NCBI RefSeq assembly: GCF_000300815.1 | Contig: NZ_AMRX01000003.1 | Location: 248,001 to 312,000, forward strand | Reading direction: 5' to 3' | Length of the DNA stretch: 64,000 bases | From: Gayadomonas joobiniege G7 | Lineage (GTDB): Bacteria > Pseudomonadota > Gammaproteobacteria > Enterobacterales > Alteromonadaceae | In this document: positions 1 to 11,019 of the stretch, one piece after another | Layout of the letters: every line of letters begins with the position of its first letter | Numbering within the stretch: position 1 is the stretch's first letter | Translations under genes and position numbers: made by a program | The notes under the pieces: model-generated | Database searches by the model: none | Told to the model about the DNA's origin: nothing | What the model saw: the letters and a program-made list of their open reading frames with translations, nothing else

Positions 1-2
1 AA

Positions 3-173
3 GCCTTTGTTTGGCGGGCAAAAACGGCGGATCTAAGTGGCTATAAACCTATGATAGTCGAGGTGAGGGAAGTGAACGGCAGTGATTTAATTATTTCGGA
101 AAATGCAGCAGCGGCAATATTGGCTAATTTACGTCAGTCAGAGATAGATGGTTTGTTTGTTGTGCAGTTTTAA
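3..173 (+). CDS. C-terminal end of an unidentified protein (5' truncated by window)
   Basis: A reading frame is open from the left edge to a TAA at 171-173 (about 56 codons). It ends in a mixed charged/hydrophobic segment finishing LFVVQF and is followed directly by a stem-loop, as expected for the end of a gene. I do not recognise the family from this tail, and no domain can be named. It is convergent with the barrel gene to the right. Confidence 0.5.
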   Translation, partial: AFVWRAKTADLSGYKPMIVEVREVNGSDLIISENAAAAILANLRQSEIDGLFVVQF

Positions 174-205
174 TCAAGGTTGCACGAATAAGCGCAACCT
201 TGATT
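172..205. terminator. Bidirectional stem-loop terminator
   Basis: Perfect 12-bp inverted repeat (AATCAAGGTTGC at 172-183, GCAACCTTGATT at 194-205) with a 10-nt loop. It sits between two convergent genes and overlaps the stop codon of the left one, so it probably ends transcription from both sides. U-tracts are short on both strands. Confidence 0.7.
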
Positions 206-209
206 GTCA

Positions 210-998
210 TTAAAAATGAATTTGCAGGCCGGCATAAGCGCCGTTAAATTCAAGATCTGAATAAATATCTTCTAAATCATCTAACTCTAAAGCAAAGCTG
301 CGGTATCCGAGTTGCACACTCATATCCACGGCCAAATTATCAACAAACTCGTAGGCTAAACCCAATTGATAATCGGTTAATGAATGATCACCAACCGTTA
401 AAAGGCTGCCATCTGCATAAACTGAAAAACCTGTGCCCGGCAAAGCGACTTCAGCGGCTAAATAACCCATAGGGACAAAACCGCTAAAGTCTTCGCTGCT
501 GCTGGCTGAGGTGCCGCTAGAGTTATTTTCGGGTACGCCTGTGACTTGGATTAAACCATCGATGTGTTTAACGTTTAAACCAAAATCAAAGCTGAATAAT
601 CCATTATCAAAAAGCTCGTAATATAAAATATAATCGGTATTGCTTAAATCTGCATTTACCGACACATTAGTATTTTCTGGATAAGTTTGACCTGCAAATG
701 TATAAGAGTTATCAATCACACCACCACCTTGTAAATCTTCCATTTGGTTATGGCGTAATTTAATGTTGGGGATAATGGGTACTAAATGTTCTAACGCTAC
801 ATAATAAGAGGCATTGCCAGCATCATCAAAAGCAAAAGTTTCTTGATCATCTGCACTGCTACCAAATTGCCCCTCAGGTTCGATATTCCAGTACTGAGCG
901 CCCGCATAAAGACCTAATACTGTGTCTGCCTTAGCTTGCATACTGCCGACTAATAATGCGCTTGCTAAAGCAAGCTTTAGTTTGTTCGTTTTGTTCAT
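210..998 (-). CDS. Outer-membrane beta-barrel protein, TIGR04219-like
   Basis: The 262-residue product has an N-terminal signal peptide (basic MNKTNK start, hydrophobic core, cleavage near MQAKA|D). The rest is alternating beta-strand-like sequence rich in Tyr, Gly and Asp, ending in IHF; a C-terminal Phe is the usual barrel-insertion signal read by BamA. Overall it resembles the TIGR04219 family of Alteromonadales/Vibrio outer-membrane proteins, whose function is unknown. An AAGGGA ribosome-binding site lies just upstream of the ATG at 998. It is probably transcribed on its own, from the 82-bp gap after fadA or by read-through from fadBA. The family assignment is from memory of sequence style; the barrel nature is well supported. 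Confidence 0.75.
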   Translation of the reverse strand: MNKTNKLKLALASALLVGSMQAKADTVLGLYAGAQYWNIEPEGQFGSSADDQETFAFDDAGNASYYVALEHLVPIIPNIKLRHNQMEDLQGGGVIDNSYTFAGQTYPENTNVSVNADLSNTDYILYYELFDNGLFSFDFGLNVKHIDGLIQVTGVPENNSSGTSASSSEDFSGFVPMGYLAAEVALPGTGFSVYADGSLLTVGDHSLTDYQLGLAYEFVDNLAVDMSVQLGYRSFALELDDLEDIYSDLEFNGAYAGLQIHF

Positions 999-1080
999 TG
1001 GGTTCCCTTAACTACATTTTGAGTGATGTATTTATCTTATCACCGTTAATACTAAAATTAAGTATTTAAGGGGCATAATT

Positions 1081-2241
1081 TTAAACCCGTTCAAAAATTG
1101 TCGTGATCCCTTGGCCCATGCCTATACACATGCTGGCAAGCCCAAGTTTAACTGAGCGTTGTTGCATTAGGTGTAACAGGGTGGTGCAAATACGTGCACC
1201 CGAACATCCAAGTGGGTGACCAAGCGCAATGGCACCGCCATGTTGGTTAATTTTGTTATCCAATTGAGCGGTTAACTCAAGCGCTTGTAAAACTGTAAGC
1301 GTTTGTACGGCAAAAGCTTCGTTAAACTCGAATAAATCAATTTCATTGAGCGATAAATTGGCCCTTTTTAGCGCTTTTAGGGTAGCAGGTACTGGGCCAT
1401 ACCCCATAATTGATGGGTCACAACCCGACACTGCCATACTGCGAACTCGCGCCATCGGTTGTAACCCCAATTGTTTAGCTTTGTCAGCTGACATGATCAA
1501 TAGCGCAGCTGCACCATCAGATAAAGCAGATGCGTTGCCCGCTGTTACTGTTCCTTGCGAGCTAAATGCAGGTGGTAATTTAGCAAGTTTAGCGGCTTCG
1601 CTGTCTGCTCGAATGACTTCGTCATCTTGTGCCAACATCAAAAATCCGTCAGCATTGTGGGCAGCAACTGAAATTTTTTCATTATCGAATAAAGCTTGGT
1701 TTTGCGCGGTCGCAGCTAACTGATGAGAGCGCGCGGCAAACTCATCTTGCTGTTGGCGACTGATCGAAAACTTTGTCGCCAGTAGTTCGGCGGTTAAACC
1801 CATATTTGTTGCGCCTTGAGCACTTCGTTTATTTAGCGCCGGATGAAAATCTAGACCATGAGTCATAGGCACATGCCCCATATGCTCAACACCGCCAACG
1901 ATAAAAATATCTCCCATGCCTGTCATGATTGCCCGCGCTGCATCATGTAAAGCTTGCATTGATGAGCCGCATAACCGATTTACAGTGACCGCCGCAGTTG
2001 AGTACGGTAAACCGGCTAATATTGCTGCGTGGCGAGCAATATTAAAACCCTGCTCAAGCGTTTGCATCACACATCCCCATACAACATCTTCTATTTGTTC
2101 GGGCGGAACTTCAGGGTTGCGGGTTAATAGTGCTTGAATCACTGCAGCAGAAAGCGTTTCAGCACGTTGCTGACGGTAGATCCCCCCTTTTGAGCGTCCC
2201 ATTGGCGTTCGCACTGCATCTATAATGACAACTTCTTGCAT
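1081..2241 (-). CDS. fadA: 3-ketoacyl-CoA thiolase FadA (beta-oxidation)
   Basis: Thiolytic subunit of the fatty-acid oxidation complex; it cleaves 3-ketoacyl-CoA with CoA to acetyl-CoA and a shortened acyl-CoA in the cytoplasm. Thiolase landmarks are present: the active-site Cys in [10 protein letters not shown], the conserved FNEAFA segment, HPLGCSGAR near the C-terminus, and the final CIGMGQG containing the second catalytic Cys. The length of 386 aa matches E. coli FadA (387). I place the start at ATG 2241: GAGGAGG sits about 8 nt upstream, while the in-frame TTG at 2256 lies inside fadB and has no site. The gap to the fadB stop is 1 nt, so the two are translationally coupled, as required for a stoichiometric alpha2beta2 complex. 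Confidence 0.96.
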   Translation of the reverse strand: MQEVVIIDAVRTPMGRSKGGIYRQQRAETLSAAVIQALLTRNPEVPPEQIEDVVWGCVMQTLEQGFNIARHAAILAGLPYSTAAVTVNRLCGSSMQALHDAARAIMTGMGDIFIVGGVEHMGHVPMTHGLDFHPALNKRSAQGATNMGLTAELLATKFSISRQQQDEFAARSHQLAATAQNQALFDNEKISVAAHNADGFLMLAQDDEVIRADSEAAKLAKLPPAFSSQGTVTAGNASALSDGAAALLIMSADKAKQLGLQPMARVRSMAVSGCDPSIMGYGPVPATLKALKRANLSLNEIDLFEFNEAFAVQTLTVLQALELTAQLDNKINQHGGAIALGHPLGCSGARICTTLLHLMQQRSVKLGLASMCIGMGQGITTIFERV

Positions 2242-2242
2242 C

Positions 2243-4393
2243 TTATGCCTCCTCAAAAAAACTACGCTGACTCACGGCCATTGACGTCAATTTGGGTGGC
2301 ACTTGATAAGCGGCTGAGAGCGGTTTGAGTTTGTTTGCTTTGTTTATTATGGTGGCGATACCTGTTTGTTCTAGATAACAGATAGGTCCACCTCTAAATG
2401 CCGGAAAGCCGAGCCCATAAAGTGCTGCTATCTCCACCTCAGAAACGCTACTGACCAAGTTTTCTTGCAGACAATAAACGGCTTCAAAAATAAAAGGTAA
2501 CAGGCATCTGTCAATAATTTGTTGCGAGCTGAAATTCTGTTGTTTGATATTGAGCTCGTTTTGCAGTTGCTGTAAGTACCCATCATTTCGTTTTTGCATA
2601 ACACCGTGTTTATCAGCTTGATATTGGTAAAAACCAGCCGCTGTTTTTTTGCCTAGTCTTTGCTGTGCAGATAATAATTTAAAAAGATTAATCTTAGTTT
2701 CTGGCATACGCTCTGGGTAAGCCTTCGTTAAAATACTTTGCACACTAGCCGCGGTATCTAAGCCAATAATATCTAATAGCTCGCACGGCCCCATCGGCCA
2801 GCCGAACTGTTTACTCAATGCCAGATCGACTTGTTCTATGGATGCGCCCTCTAAAAATAATTGATGAACGGCATTTAGATACGCGAACAAAATACGGTTT
2901 ACCAAAAAACCAGCACCATCATTTATTTCAACCGGTGTTTTTGCTAGCCGTTTGGCAAGTTGATGGGTTTTGGAGAGCGTTTTTTCAGTGGCCTTATCCT
3001 GTTTAATAATTTCAACCAGTGGCATTTTTTGCACTGGATTAAAAAAATGTAATCCGCAAAATTGTCTGGGGTTGGGCAGGGCCTGCGCTAATTCGCCGAT
3101 CGATATACTTGAGGTGTTGCTTAACAAGACCCCTTGTTTAGATACTAAGGGAGCGATTTGCTTTAACAAATTTTGTTTAGCTTCTTTTTGCTCGACAATC
3201 GCTTCAATCACATAATCTTGTTGCGGTAAACCATTTAAGTCTGAACGAAATGCTAGTTTTGCCAGTAATTCAGTCAGCCGAGCTGGTTTTAGACGACCCA
3301 TTTTAAAATCTTTTTGTAGCTGGATTTGTATTTTTTCTTCAGCGCGTTTTAATGCGCTTATTTGGCTGTCAAATAAGGTAACATTGAGGCCGCTTGTCAG
3401 TGCCTGATAGGCGATGCCACTACCCATAATGCCAGCACCACAGACTAATATGGAATCACCGACTGCACCGGTATTGTGGGCTTTTTTGGCTTTCTTTTTA
3501 ACCGCTTGGTCATGTAAAAAAACTCGAACCAACGCAGTGGCCTGTGGGGTTTGCACTAGTTGGCTAAAATACGCATGTTCATTTAATAATGCCTCGGCGC
3601 GTTTTTCATCTAGGCTTTTTTCGATACAGCGTAAGGCTGCATGGGGGGCTGGGTGATTTTGTGAAGGCAATGATGCCAGTTTAGCCTGATGCGTAACAAG
3701 ACACATCTGCCGCTCGTTTCCAGCGATTGGCACTGCTTGTAATTTAGCCGCACGTTTTTGTTGCCAATCTAAATCACCGCTAGCAGCTCTGTGGATACAG
3801 TCAATGGCCGCGAGTAACAATTTATCAGTACTGACCACCGCATCGACGAGCGTAAGCTGAAGTGCCTTTTTTGCATCTATTGCGCGACCGGTTAAAATCA
3901 TCTCCAGTGCATTATCTAAACCTATGAGTCTAGGTAGACGTACGCTACCGCCAAAACCTGGCATTATGCCTAATTTAACCTCAGGTAAACCAATAGATGC
4001 TTGCTGATCAGCGATGCGATAGTCGGTGGTTAACAGAGTTTCACAGCCTCCACCGTAAGCAAAACCATTAATCGCTGAAACGGTTGGGAACGGAAGGTCT
4101 TCAAGCTGATTAAATTCATTGCAAATTTGCGCCAACCATTGTTTGAGAACTGGCTCGGGTTGTTTAAATTTAGCTAAAAATTCAGTGATATCAGCACCTG
4201 CAATAAAAGCTGGGCAGTCACTAGATATAATTAAACCAGTTGCGTTTTTTTGTTTAATTATTTGAATTGCGCTCGCAAGCTCTGCGAGGGTAGCCGAGTC
4301 GTAAACATTCACCCCTTTAGCAGAAGCAAATACTAATTGTAAAATGTTTGACTCTAGTCTTTTTAAATAAAGGTTGTTACCCTGATACAACAT
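2243..4393 (-). CDS. fadB: Fatty-acid oxidation complex alpha subunit FadB
   Basis: Bifunctional enoyl-CoA hydratase/3-hydroxyacyl-CoA dehydrogenase. The N-terminal ~190 residues are a crotonase domain (GADITEFL, then GGGCE and [14 protein letters not shown] with the catalytic Glu). From about residue 315 there is an NAD-binding dehydrogenase domain ([29 protein letters not shown]), followed by the C-terminal HAD repeat. It has 716 aa versus 729 in E. coli, and the [14 protein letters not shown] start aligns with E. coli FadB. It is first in a fadB-fadA operon. A PsrA-like operator lies about 60 bp upstream, suggesting repression that is relieved by long-chain fatty acids or acyl-CoA. Assignment is firm. 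Confidence 0.96.
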   Translation of the reverse strand: MLYQGNNLYLKRLESNILQLVFASAKGVNVYDSATLAELASAIQIIKQKNATGLIISSDCPAFIAGADITEFLAKFKQPEPVLKQWLAQICNEFNQLEDLPFPTVSAINGFAYGGGCETLLTTDYRIADQQASIGLPEVKLGIMPGFGGSVRLPRLIGLDNALEMILTGRAIDAKKALQLTLVDAVVSTDKLLLAAIDCIHRAASGDLDWQQKRAAKLQAVPIAGNERQMCLVTHQAKLASLPSQNHPAPHAALRCIEKSLDEKRAEALLNEHAYFSQLVQTPQATALVRVFLHDQAVKKKAKKAHNTGAVGDSILVCGAGIMGSGIAYQALTSGLNVTLFDSQISALKRAEEKIQIQLQKDFKMGRLKPARLTELLAKLAFRSDLNGLPQQDYVIEAIVEQKEAKQNLLKQIAPLVSKQGVLLSNTSSISIGELAQALPNPRQFCGLHFFNPVQKMPLVEIIKQDKATEKTLSKTHQLAKRLAKTPVEINDGAGFLVNRILFAYLNAVHQLFLEGASIEQVDLALSKQFGWPMGPCELLDIIGLDTAASVQSILTKAYPERMPETKINLFKLLSAQQRLGKKTAAGFYQYQADKHGVMQKRNDGYLQQLQNELNIKQQNFSSQQIIDRCLLPFIFEAVYCLQENLVSSVSEVEIAALYGLGFPAFRGGPICYLEQTGIATIINKANKLKPLSAAYQVPPKLTSMAVSQRSFFEEA

Positions 4394-4450
4394 AGAACCC
4401 TCTAAAACGTTCGGCAGACATAGATTTGAGTGTAATCACTTTTGTGGTTT

Positions 4451-4470
4451 ATTCAAACGTCTGTTTGATT
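4451..4470. promoter_or_regulatory. Putative PsrA-type operator upstream of fadBA
   Basis: Imperfect palindrome with half-sites CAAAC (4454-4458) and GTTTG (4463-4467) separated by 4 bp; flanking A/T positions extend symmetry to 7 of 8 bp per arm. This fits the published PsrA consensus G/C-AAAC-N2-4-GTTT-G/C (TetR-family fatty-acid regulator of pseudomonads and Alteromonadales). It lies in the fadB-slt divergent region. The factor itself is not in this window. Confidence 0.6.
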
Positions 4471-4535
4471 TTTGAACCTCTGTTGGTTAAGTTGAGTCGA
4501 AAAACAAGCACTAACTCCAAGGAAACTAACATCAA

Positions 4536-6458
4536 ATGAAGTTTAGGTTAACTCGCTCATTGTGGCGCGTACTGCTACTGTTTACGCCGCTGCAGGCAAT
4601 GGCTGAGCAGCCCATTGAAATTCAGAGGAAAAACTTTGTAATCGCCGAGCAACAAGCCGCTTCTGGGAGCTGGCGCACTGTGCAAAAGTGGCGAGAGTCA
4701 CTGGCGGATTATCCTTTGATGCCGTATATCGAAATGGCCTATTTAAAAAACCATGCGTTTCGCGCAAATGAGAAACGTATTAACGAATTTTTGCGTATCT
4801 ATGAAAGCACTCCAATGGAATGGCCAGTTCGCAAAGCTTGGTTAAATTACCTTATTGAAAAAAAAGACGCCGTGGCTTATTTAAATGCCTTTAAACCGAC
4901 CTCAGATGCGCATTTGACTTGTTACCAGCATAGATTTGAATTGCAGCTGGGCGCTAAAATAGAATCCATCGCAGATAAAGTTGCGGATTTATGGGGTGTA
5001 AATAAATCTCAGCCGAAAGCTTGTGACCCTTTGTTTAAAGTTTGGGCTGATGCCGGTTTGCGTACTCACGATATGGTCAGAGCGCGAATAAAAAAAGCCG
5101 CTGATGGCGGTAGCCACTCGTTAATCCCCTATCTCACTCGTTTGCTCCCGGCTGGTGAGCGAAAGTGGGCCACCGCTTGGCATAGAACTCGGCGGAATCC
5201 AGCGACCATTTTAAATTCAAAAATGGTCAAACATAGCGGCGATAAGTGGATTGAAATTCATGCATATGGTCTGCAACGGTTAATTTGGCGAGATACAGAG
5301 CGAGCGTTAAAGCATTATCAGCGATTGGCGGATAAAAAACGATTTACGCCAGCGCAGCAGGCCGAAATTGCAATCACTTTTGGCCTTGCGTTAGCCAGTG
5401 ATCAACACCCCCAAGCGCTCTTTTGGCTGCAAAAGATACCGCCAGAAGCCGGGACCGAAAAAACTCGTCAATGGCACTTGGCTACTTTGGTTCGCCAGCA
5501 AAGCTGGTCGAGGTTGATCTCTTTTATCAATGGTTTAAATCAAGAGCAGCGCGCAGAAGCTGGGCATAGATATTGGCTAGCGCGAGCCTATCACGAATTG
5601 GGCGATTTAAAAAAATCCCGTGAGATCATGCTCGAAGTTGCTGGTTTACGCCATTATTATGGCTTTTTAGCTGCCGCACGTTTAGGGACTAAATATCAGC
5701 TCAACCATGACAGCATTCAGCTAAAGCCTGACTTGGAAAAAGCGGTTCAAACAGCCCCCAGTGCGCAGCGTGCATATGAATTTTTGCAATTGGGGCGCGA
5801 CTGGATGGCTCGACATGAGTGGTATAAATTCCGCCAAACGTTAACCAAAGAGGAGCAGGGCCATGCGGCTTATCTGGCGCATAAGTGGCATTGGTACGAT
5901 CAAGCCCTGCGTGGTATTTCACTTGCTGGTTATAATAATGACGTATTGTTACGTTTTCCTAAAGCCTACCAAAAAGAATTTGTTGCTGCGAGTAAAGACA
6001 TCGGGATAGCGCCGAGTTTGGCGATGGCTATCGCCCGACGCGAAAGCTCGTTTGCCGCTGATGCTCGTTCAGGTGCTGGTGCTCGTGGGTTAATGCAAAT
6101 TATGCCAGCCACCGCCAAAGTGCTCGCTGGTCGCAAGTTTGATACCCGTAAGCTATATGATCCTCAGACCAATATCAAAATGGGAACAGGATATATAAAA
6201 TCTTTAATAAAACGCATGAATAACAGTGTGCCTCGAGCCATCGCGTCGTATAATGCTGGCTGGGGGCGGGTGCAGGACTGGCGACCTGAACAAGGTAGTA
6301 TGCCAATGGAAGTCTGGATTGAAAACATTCCGTACACCGAAACCCGAAATTATGTAAAAGCGGTATTGGCGTACCAGCAGGTATATGAAATGCTTGAACA
6401 GCAGCCAAATGACATCTTTAGTCGAATTATTGAGGAGCAGGTCACCGCAAACGATTAA
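4536..6458 (+). CDS. slt: Soluble lytic murein transglycosylase Slt
   Basis: Periplasmic lytic transglycosylase that cleaves MurNAc-GlcNAc bonds with formation of 1,6-anhydroMurNAc. A signal peptide ends near LQAMA|EQ. A long helical superhelix (U and L domains, Slt70-like) occupies residues ~30-470. The catalytic domain follows: RRESSF with Glu503 as catalytic acid, then GARGLMQIMPATA, NIKMGTGY and AIASYNAGWGRV, the classical family 1A motifs. Length is 640 aa against 645 for E. coli Slt70. It is divergent from fadBA and precedes the mre operon by 121 bp, so it sits next to wall-elongation genes. Confidence 0.95.
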   Translation: MKFRLTRSLWRVLLLFTPLQAMAEQPIEIQRKNFVIAEQQAASGSWRTVQKWRESLADYPLMPYIEMAYLKNHAFRANEKRINEFLRIYESTPMEWPVRKAWLNYLIEKKDAVAYLNAFKPTSDAHLTCYQHRFELQLGAKIESIADKVADLWGVNKSQPKACDPLFKVWADAGLRTHDMVRARIKKAADGGSHSLIPYLTRLLPAGERKWATAWHRTRRNPATILNSKMVKHSGDKWIEIHAYGLQRLIWRDTERALKHYQRLADKKRFTPAQQAEIAITFGLALASDQHPQALFWLQKIPPEAGTEKTRQWHLATLVRQQSWSRLISFINGLNQEQRAEAGHRYWLARAYHELGDLKKSREIMLEVAGLRHYYGFLAAARLGTKYQLNHDSIQLKPDLEKAVQTAPSAQRAYEFLQLGRDWMARHEWYKFRQTLTKEEQGHAAYLAHKWHWYDQALRGISLAGYNNDVLLRFPKAYQKEFVAASKDIGIAPSLAMAIARRESSFAADARSGAGARGLMQIMPATAKVLAGRKFDTRKLYDPQTNIKMGTGYIKSLIKRMNNSVPRAIASYNAGWGRVQDWRPEQGSMPMEVWIENIPYTETRNYVKAVLAYQQVYEMLEQQPNDIFSRIIEEQVTAND

Positions 6459-6537
6459 CTAATAGTGCAAGGCGTGATAAATCATGCAATATTCGCTGGC
6501 TTTACTTGCCCTGAATGCGGCGCGTTGGTAAAGTTAG

Positions 6538-7626
<1,089 letters not shown>

Positions 7627-7631
7627 ACCGA

Positions 7632-8501
7632 ATGACCCCATTATTTGCTAATGGTCCAGCACTGCAAACGAGAGCTTTATTTGCAGTGCTGTTAGCTTTT
7701 GTTGTTATGTTTCTTGACCATAGGGTTGAGGGTTTTGACCGTGTCCGACCCTATCTTAACTCTGTTGTGAGTCCCATCATATATGCGGCCAATTTTCCTC
7801 AAAAGTTTTTTAACTGGTCATCTGAATCTTTATCATCACGCAGCGACTTGTTAGCCGAAAATCAACGGTTGCGCGAGTCTTATTTGGTCCTGAATGAACG
7901 TATTCAAAGAATGGAGTTCATTCAACGAGAAAACGACAGGTTAAGGGCATTATTAGATTCGCCCCTTAGACAAGATTTTAGAAAAATGGTTACTGAGGTG
8001 ATGGCGGTCGAAAATAATCCAACCAGCCATCAATTAGTATTAAACCGAGGCATTGCAGACGGTGTATTTGAAGGGCAACCTGTGCTCGATGAGAATGGCA
8101 TTGTTGGTCAAATTACTGAAGTGAGTCGTACGACGAGTCGAGTATTGTTAATTACTGATCATACGCATGCAATTCCTGTACGGATTGAGCGTAACCAAGT
8201 ACGCAGTATTGCTGTGGGCAGTGGTTCACTATCGCGATTAGAGTTAGCTTATGTTCCTCATTCAACCGATATCCGCGAAGGTGATATTTTATTGAGCTCA
8301 GGGTTAGGCCAAAGATACCCCGAAGGGTATCCCGTCGCTCAAGTCACTTCTGTGATCTCCAATGAAGGCCAACGTTTTGCTCGTATTATCGCCCGTCCGT
8401 TTGCTCAATTAGATAGAGTTCGGTATTTGCTGTTATTATGGCCACCACAAAAACGACCGACCGACAAGCATCAAACCCCGATGGCGAGTGGGGTTAAATA
8501 A
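7632..8501 (+). CDS. mreC: Rod-shape-determining protein MreC
   Basis: Inner-membrane-anchored periplasmic scaffold of the elongasome that activates PBP2/RodA. One N-terminal membrane segment lies at about residues 15-33. A coiled coil follows at ~70-115 (LLAENQRLRES through ENDRLRALL). The beta-barrel core comes next, with the family patterns GIVGQI and VLLITDHTHAIPV and the GDILLSSGLGQRYPEGYPVA segment. The 289-aa length is slightly below E. coli's 367 because the C-terminal tail is short. mreD starts immediately at the next base. Confidence 0.95.
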   Translation: MTPLFANGPALQTRALFAVLLAFVVMFLDHRVEGFDRVRPYLNSVVSPIIYAANFPQKFFNWSSESLSSRSDLLAENQRLRESYLVLNERIQRMEFIQRENDRLRALLDSPLRQDFRKMVTEVMAVENNPTSHQLVLNRGIADGVFEGQPVLDENGIVGQITEVSRTTSRVLLITDHTHAIPVRIERNQVRSIAVGSGSLSRLELAYVPHSTDIREGDILLSSGLGQRYPEGYPVAQVTSVISNEGQRFARIIARPFAQLDRVRYLLLLWPPQKRPTDKHQTPMASGVK

Positions 8502-8978
8502 ATGATAGGTTCACGGTTTTTAATCATTATTACATTATTGGTAGCCCTTATTTTAGAAATGTTACCATTACCAGAACAAATAGATACCTATCGACCGGAT
8601 TGGTTGTTATTGGTTTTGTTTTACTGGACGATAGCATTGCCAAATCGGTGTGGCATAGTTACTGCTTGGTTATGTGGGTTTTTATTAGATATTTTACTCG
8701 GTAGTACGCTGGGCATTAATGCATTAGTGTATTCTATGATTGCATTTATAGCGCTTGCTAATTATCTAAAAATTAGGAACTTATCGTTATGGCAACAGGC
8801 TTTTATTGTTGCTTTGGTCAGTGCATTTTATCATTTAACTGACTATTGGGTTCAGCACTTTTTAACCACAGCGTATTTTATCCCGCAGGAACTTTGGTCA
8901 ATTTTAATTAACTTATTGATGTGGCCAGTTATTTTTGTTGTATTAAGAAAATATCGCCGAGGTTTAAGGATCCGTTAA
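8502..8978 (+). CDS. mreD: Rod-shape-determining membrane protein MreD
   Basis: Polytopic inner-membrane protein (158 aa; E. coli 162) with about five hydrophobic helices. It has the MreD signature LPEQIDTYRPDWLLLVLFYW, followed by GFLLDILLGSTLGINAL. It is the third member of the MreBCD cell-shape complex. It directly abuts mreC and its TAA overlaps the ATG of maf (TAATG), so the genes are almost certainly cotranscribed. Confidence 0.95.
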   Translation: MIGSRFLIIITLLVALILEMLPLPEQIDTYRPDWLLLVLFYWTIALPNRCGIVTAWLCGFLLDILLGSTLGINALVYSMIAFIALANYLKIRNLSLWQQAFIVALVSAFYHLTDYWVQHFLTTAYFIPQELWSILINLLMWPVIFVVLRKYRRGLRIR

Positions 8979-9541
8979 TGAAAACCGCTATTTATTTAGC
9001 GTCACGCTCACCGCGGCGCAAAGCGCTTTTACAGCAACTAAATGTGACTTTTACCACGATTGATGGCGAAATCAATGAGCGTCGTATGGCAGGGGAACTA
9101 CCCGCTGAGTTTGTGGTCCGTTTAGCCAACGAAAAAGCGCAACGAGGTTGGCACAATAGTGATCAGAGCCGGTGGGTATTAGGTGCCGATACCATAGTAG
9201 TATGCGAACAAGAGATTTTTGGGAAACCTAAAGGCGAGCAAGATTTTTTACACATGATGCAGTCTCTATCTGGTCGAACCCACCAGGTTATGACAGCCGT
9301 CGCTATTTGCCATGGTGAGCAATTACATCATGAACTTGTCATCAGTGACGTTGAATTTGCCACCTTGAGTACAAGCCAAATGCAGGCCTATTGGCAAACG
9401 GGTGAGCCAGCAGACAAAGCCGGCGGTTATGGCATTCAGGGGCTGGCCGGCGCTTTTGTCAAAAGCATCAATGGCAGTTATTCTGCGATTGTTGGATTAC
9501 CTTTATATCAAACATCAGAATTATTAAAAAAGATAGGCTAA
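8978..9541 (+). CDS. maf: Maf-family nucleotide pyrophosphatase (YhdE type)
   Basis: House-cleaning nucleoside-triphosphate pyrophosphatase; the YhdE subgroup hydrolyses dTTP/UTP and modified pyrimidine nucleotides. Motifs seen are the N-terminal ASRSPRRKALL signature, the GADTIVV segment with the catalytic Asp, FGKPKGEQDF and DKAGGYGIQG. I use the ATG at 8978, whose A and TG overlap the mreD stop. A longer frame beginning at 8921 would add 19 unrelated residues from inside mreD. The resulting 187 aa fits the family. The position after mreD and before rng is the E. coli order, which supports the YhdE assignment over YceF. Confidence 0.92.
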   Translation: MKTAIYLASRSPRRKALLQQLNVTFTTIDGEINERRMAGELPAEFVVRLANEKAQRGWHNSDQSRWVLGADTIVVCEQEIFGKPKGEQDFLHMMQSLSGRTHQVMTAVAICHGEQLHHELVISDVEFATLSTSQMQAYWQTGEPADKAGGYGIQGLAGAFVKSINGSYSAIVGLPLYQTSELLKKIG

Positions 9542-9543
9542 CT

Positions 9544-11019
9544 ATGAGTGCTGAGCTGCTAATTAATGTCACCCCAACAGAAACCCGGGTCGCAGTGGTT
9601 GAAAATGGCAGTCTGCAAGAGGTCCATATTGAGCGCCAAGGCAATCGTGGCATCGTTGGTAATATTTATATGGGCCGTGTCAGTCGAGTTTTACCTGGAA
9701 TGCAAGCGGCTTTTATCGATATTGGTTTAGAAAAAGCGGCTTTTTTGCACGCCTCTGATATTCGTATCCACGATGAAATAGATACAGAGCAAGCACTAGA
9801 CGAGAGCCAACTGCCTGTTCGTGATATAAAAGAGCTGGTAAAAGAAGGTCAAGACATAGTGGTGCAAGTTGTCAAAGATCCTATCGGCACCAAAGGGGCA
9901 CGATTGACAACAGACATTACTATACCTTCACGCTATCTAGTGTACATGCCGGACGCTCAACATTTAGGTGTTTCACAACGGATTGAATCGGCTGAAGAGC
10001 GAGATAGGCTAAAACAATTAGTCAGTCAGTTGAATGACGAAAATGGCAGTTTCATTGTCCGAACAGCCGCAGAAGGGGCTGATGAAGAAGAACTTATTCA
10101 GGATGCGCAATTTTTACAACGGGTTTGGAATAAAATTCTTAAACGTAAAAAAAGTAGCGGAAAAATTCGCTGTTTGTATGAAGATCTCACCCTGGCGTTT
10201 CGAATTTTAAGGGATTTTATTGGCACTGAGCCAGAGCGTATTCGAATTGACTCTAAGTTGGCATACGAACAACTGTTTGAGTTTGTAAATGAATTCGTAC
10301 CTAATTTAAGTCGTTCGCTGGAATATTACCCTGGTGCTAGACCTATTTTTGACCTTTTTGATGTCGAAAACGAAATCCAGCGTGCGCTAGAGCGTAAAGT
10401 ACAGCTTAAATCGGGTGGTTATTTGATCATAGATCAAACCGAAGCCATGACCACTATTGATATTAATACAGGTGCCTTTGTTGGACATCGTAATTTAGAA
10501 GATACTATATTTAATACGAATATAGAGGCAACGCAGGCGATCGCCAGACAACTTAGGTTACGAAACTTGGGCGGTATCATTATTATTGATTTTATCGATA
10601 TGGTTAAAGAAGATCATCGACGACGCGTACTACATAGCTTAACGCAAGCGCTTTCACACGATCGAACTAAATGCAATGTGCATGGGTTTTCTGAACTTGG
10701 TTTGGTTGAAATGACTCGCAAAAGAACCCGCGAAAGTTTGGAGCATATTTTGTGTGATGCCTGTCCTTGTTGCCAAGGGCGAGGTAGCTTGAAGACGACT
10801 GAAACCATATGTTACGAAATTCTGCGTGAGGTGGTCAGAGTGAACAGAGCTTATGATGCAGATAGATTCATCATCTATGCCGCACCCAGTGTTTGTGAGT
10901 ATATGCTCAGTGAAGAGTCACATTCGATGGCTGAATTGGAGCTTTTTATTGGCAAACAAATTAAGGTGCAAGGGGAAGCCTTATATGGCCAAGAACATTA
11001 TGACGTGGTTATGATTTAG
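9544..11019 (+). CDS. rng: Ribonuclease G
   Basis: Endoribonuclease of the RNase E/G family, which matures the 5' end of 16S rRNA and degrades some mRNAs. The S1 domain is at the N-terminus (GNIYMGRVSRVLPGMQAAF). A 5'-sensor/RNase H-like and DNase I-like catalytic core follows, with metal-binding Asp residues in TTIDINTGAFVG and IIIIDFIDM. The Zn-link region is CDACPCC. It has 491 aa versus 489 in E. coli and lacks the RNase E C-terminal scaffold. It begins 2 nt after maf, and its TAG overlaps the GTG start of yhdP. Confidence 0.96.
   Translation: MSAELLINVTPTETRVAVVENGSLQEVHIERQGNRGIVGNIYMGRVSRVLPGMQAAFIDIGLEKAAFLHASDIRIHDEIDTEQALDESQLPVRDIKELVKEGQDIVVQVVKDPIGTKGARLTTDITIPSRYLVYMPDAQHLGVSQRIESAEERDRLKQLVSQLNDENGSFIVRTAAEGADEEELIQDAQFLQRVWNKILKRKKSSGKIRCLYEDLTLAFRILRDFIGTEPERIRIDSKLAYEQLFEFVNEFVPNLSRSLEYYPGARPIFDLFDVENEIQRALERKVQLKSGGYLIIDQTEAMTTIDINTGAFVGHRNLEDTIFNTNIEATQAIARQLRLRNLGGIIIIDFIDMVKEDHRRRVLHSLTQALSHDRTKCNVHGFSELGLVEMTRKRTRESLEHILCDACPCCQGRGSLKTTETICYEILREVVRVNRAYDADRFIIYAAPSVCEYMLSEESHSMAELELFIGKQIKVQGEALYGQEHYDVVMI

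Noticed and set aside
1346..1723. 125-codon plus-strand frame inside fadA
   Set aside because: Antisense shadow of a conserved thiolase region; no ribosome-binding site or recognisable product.
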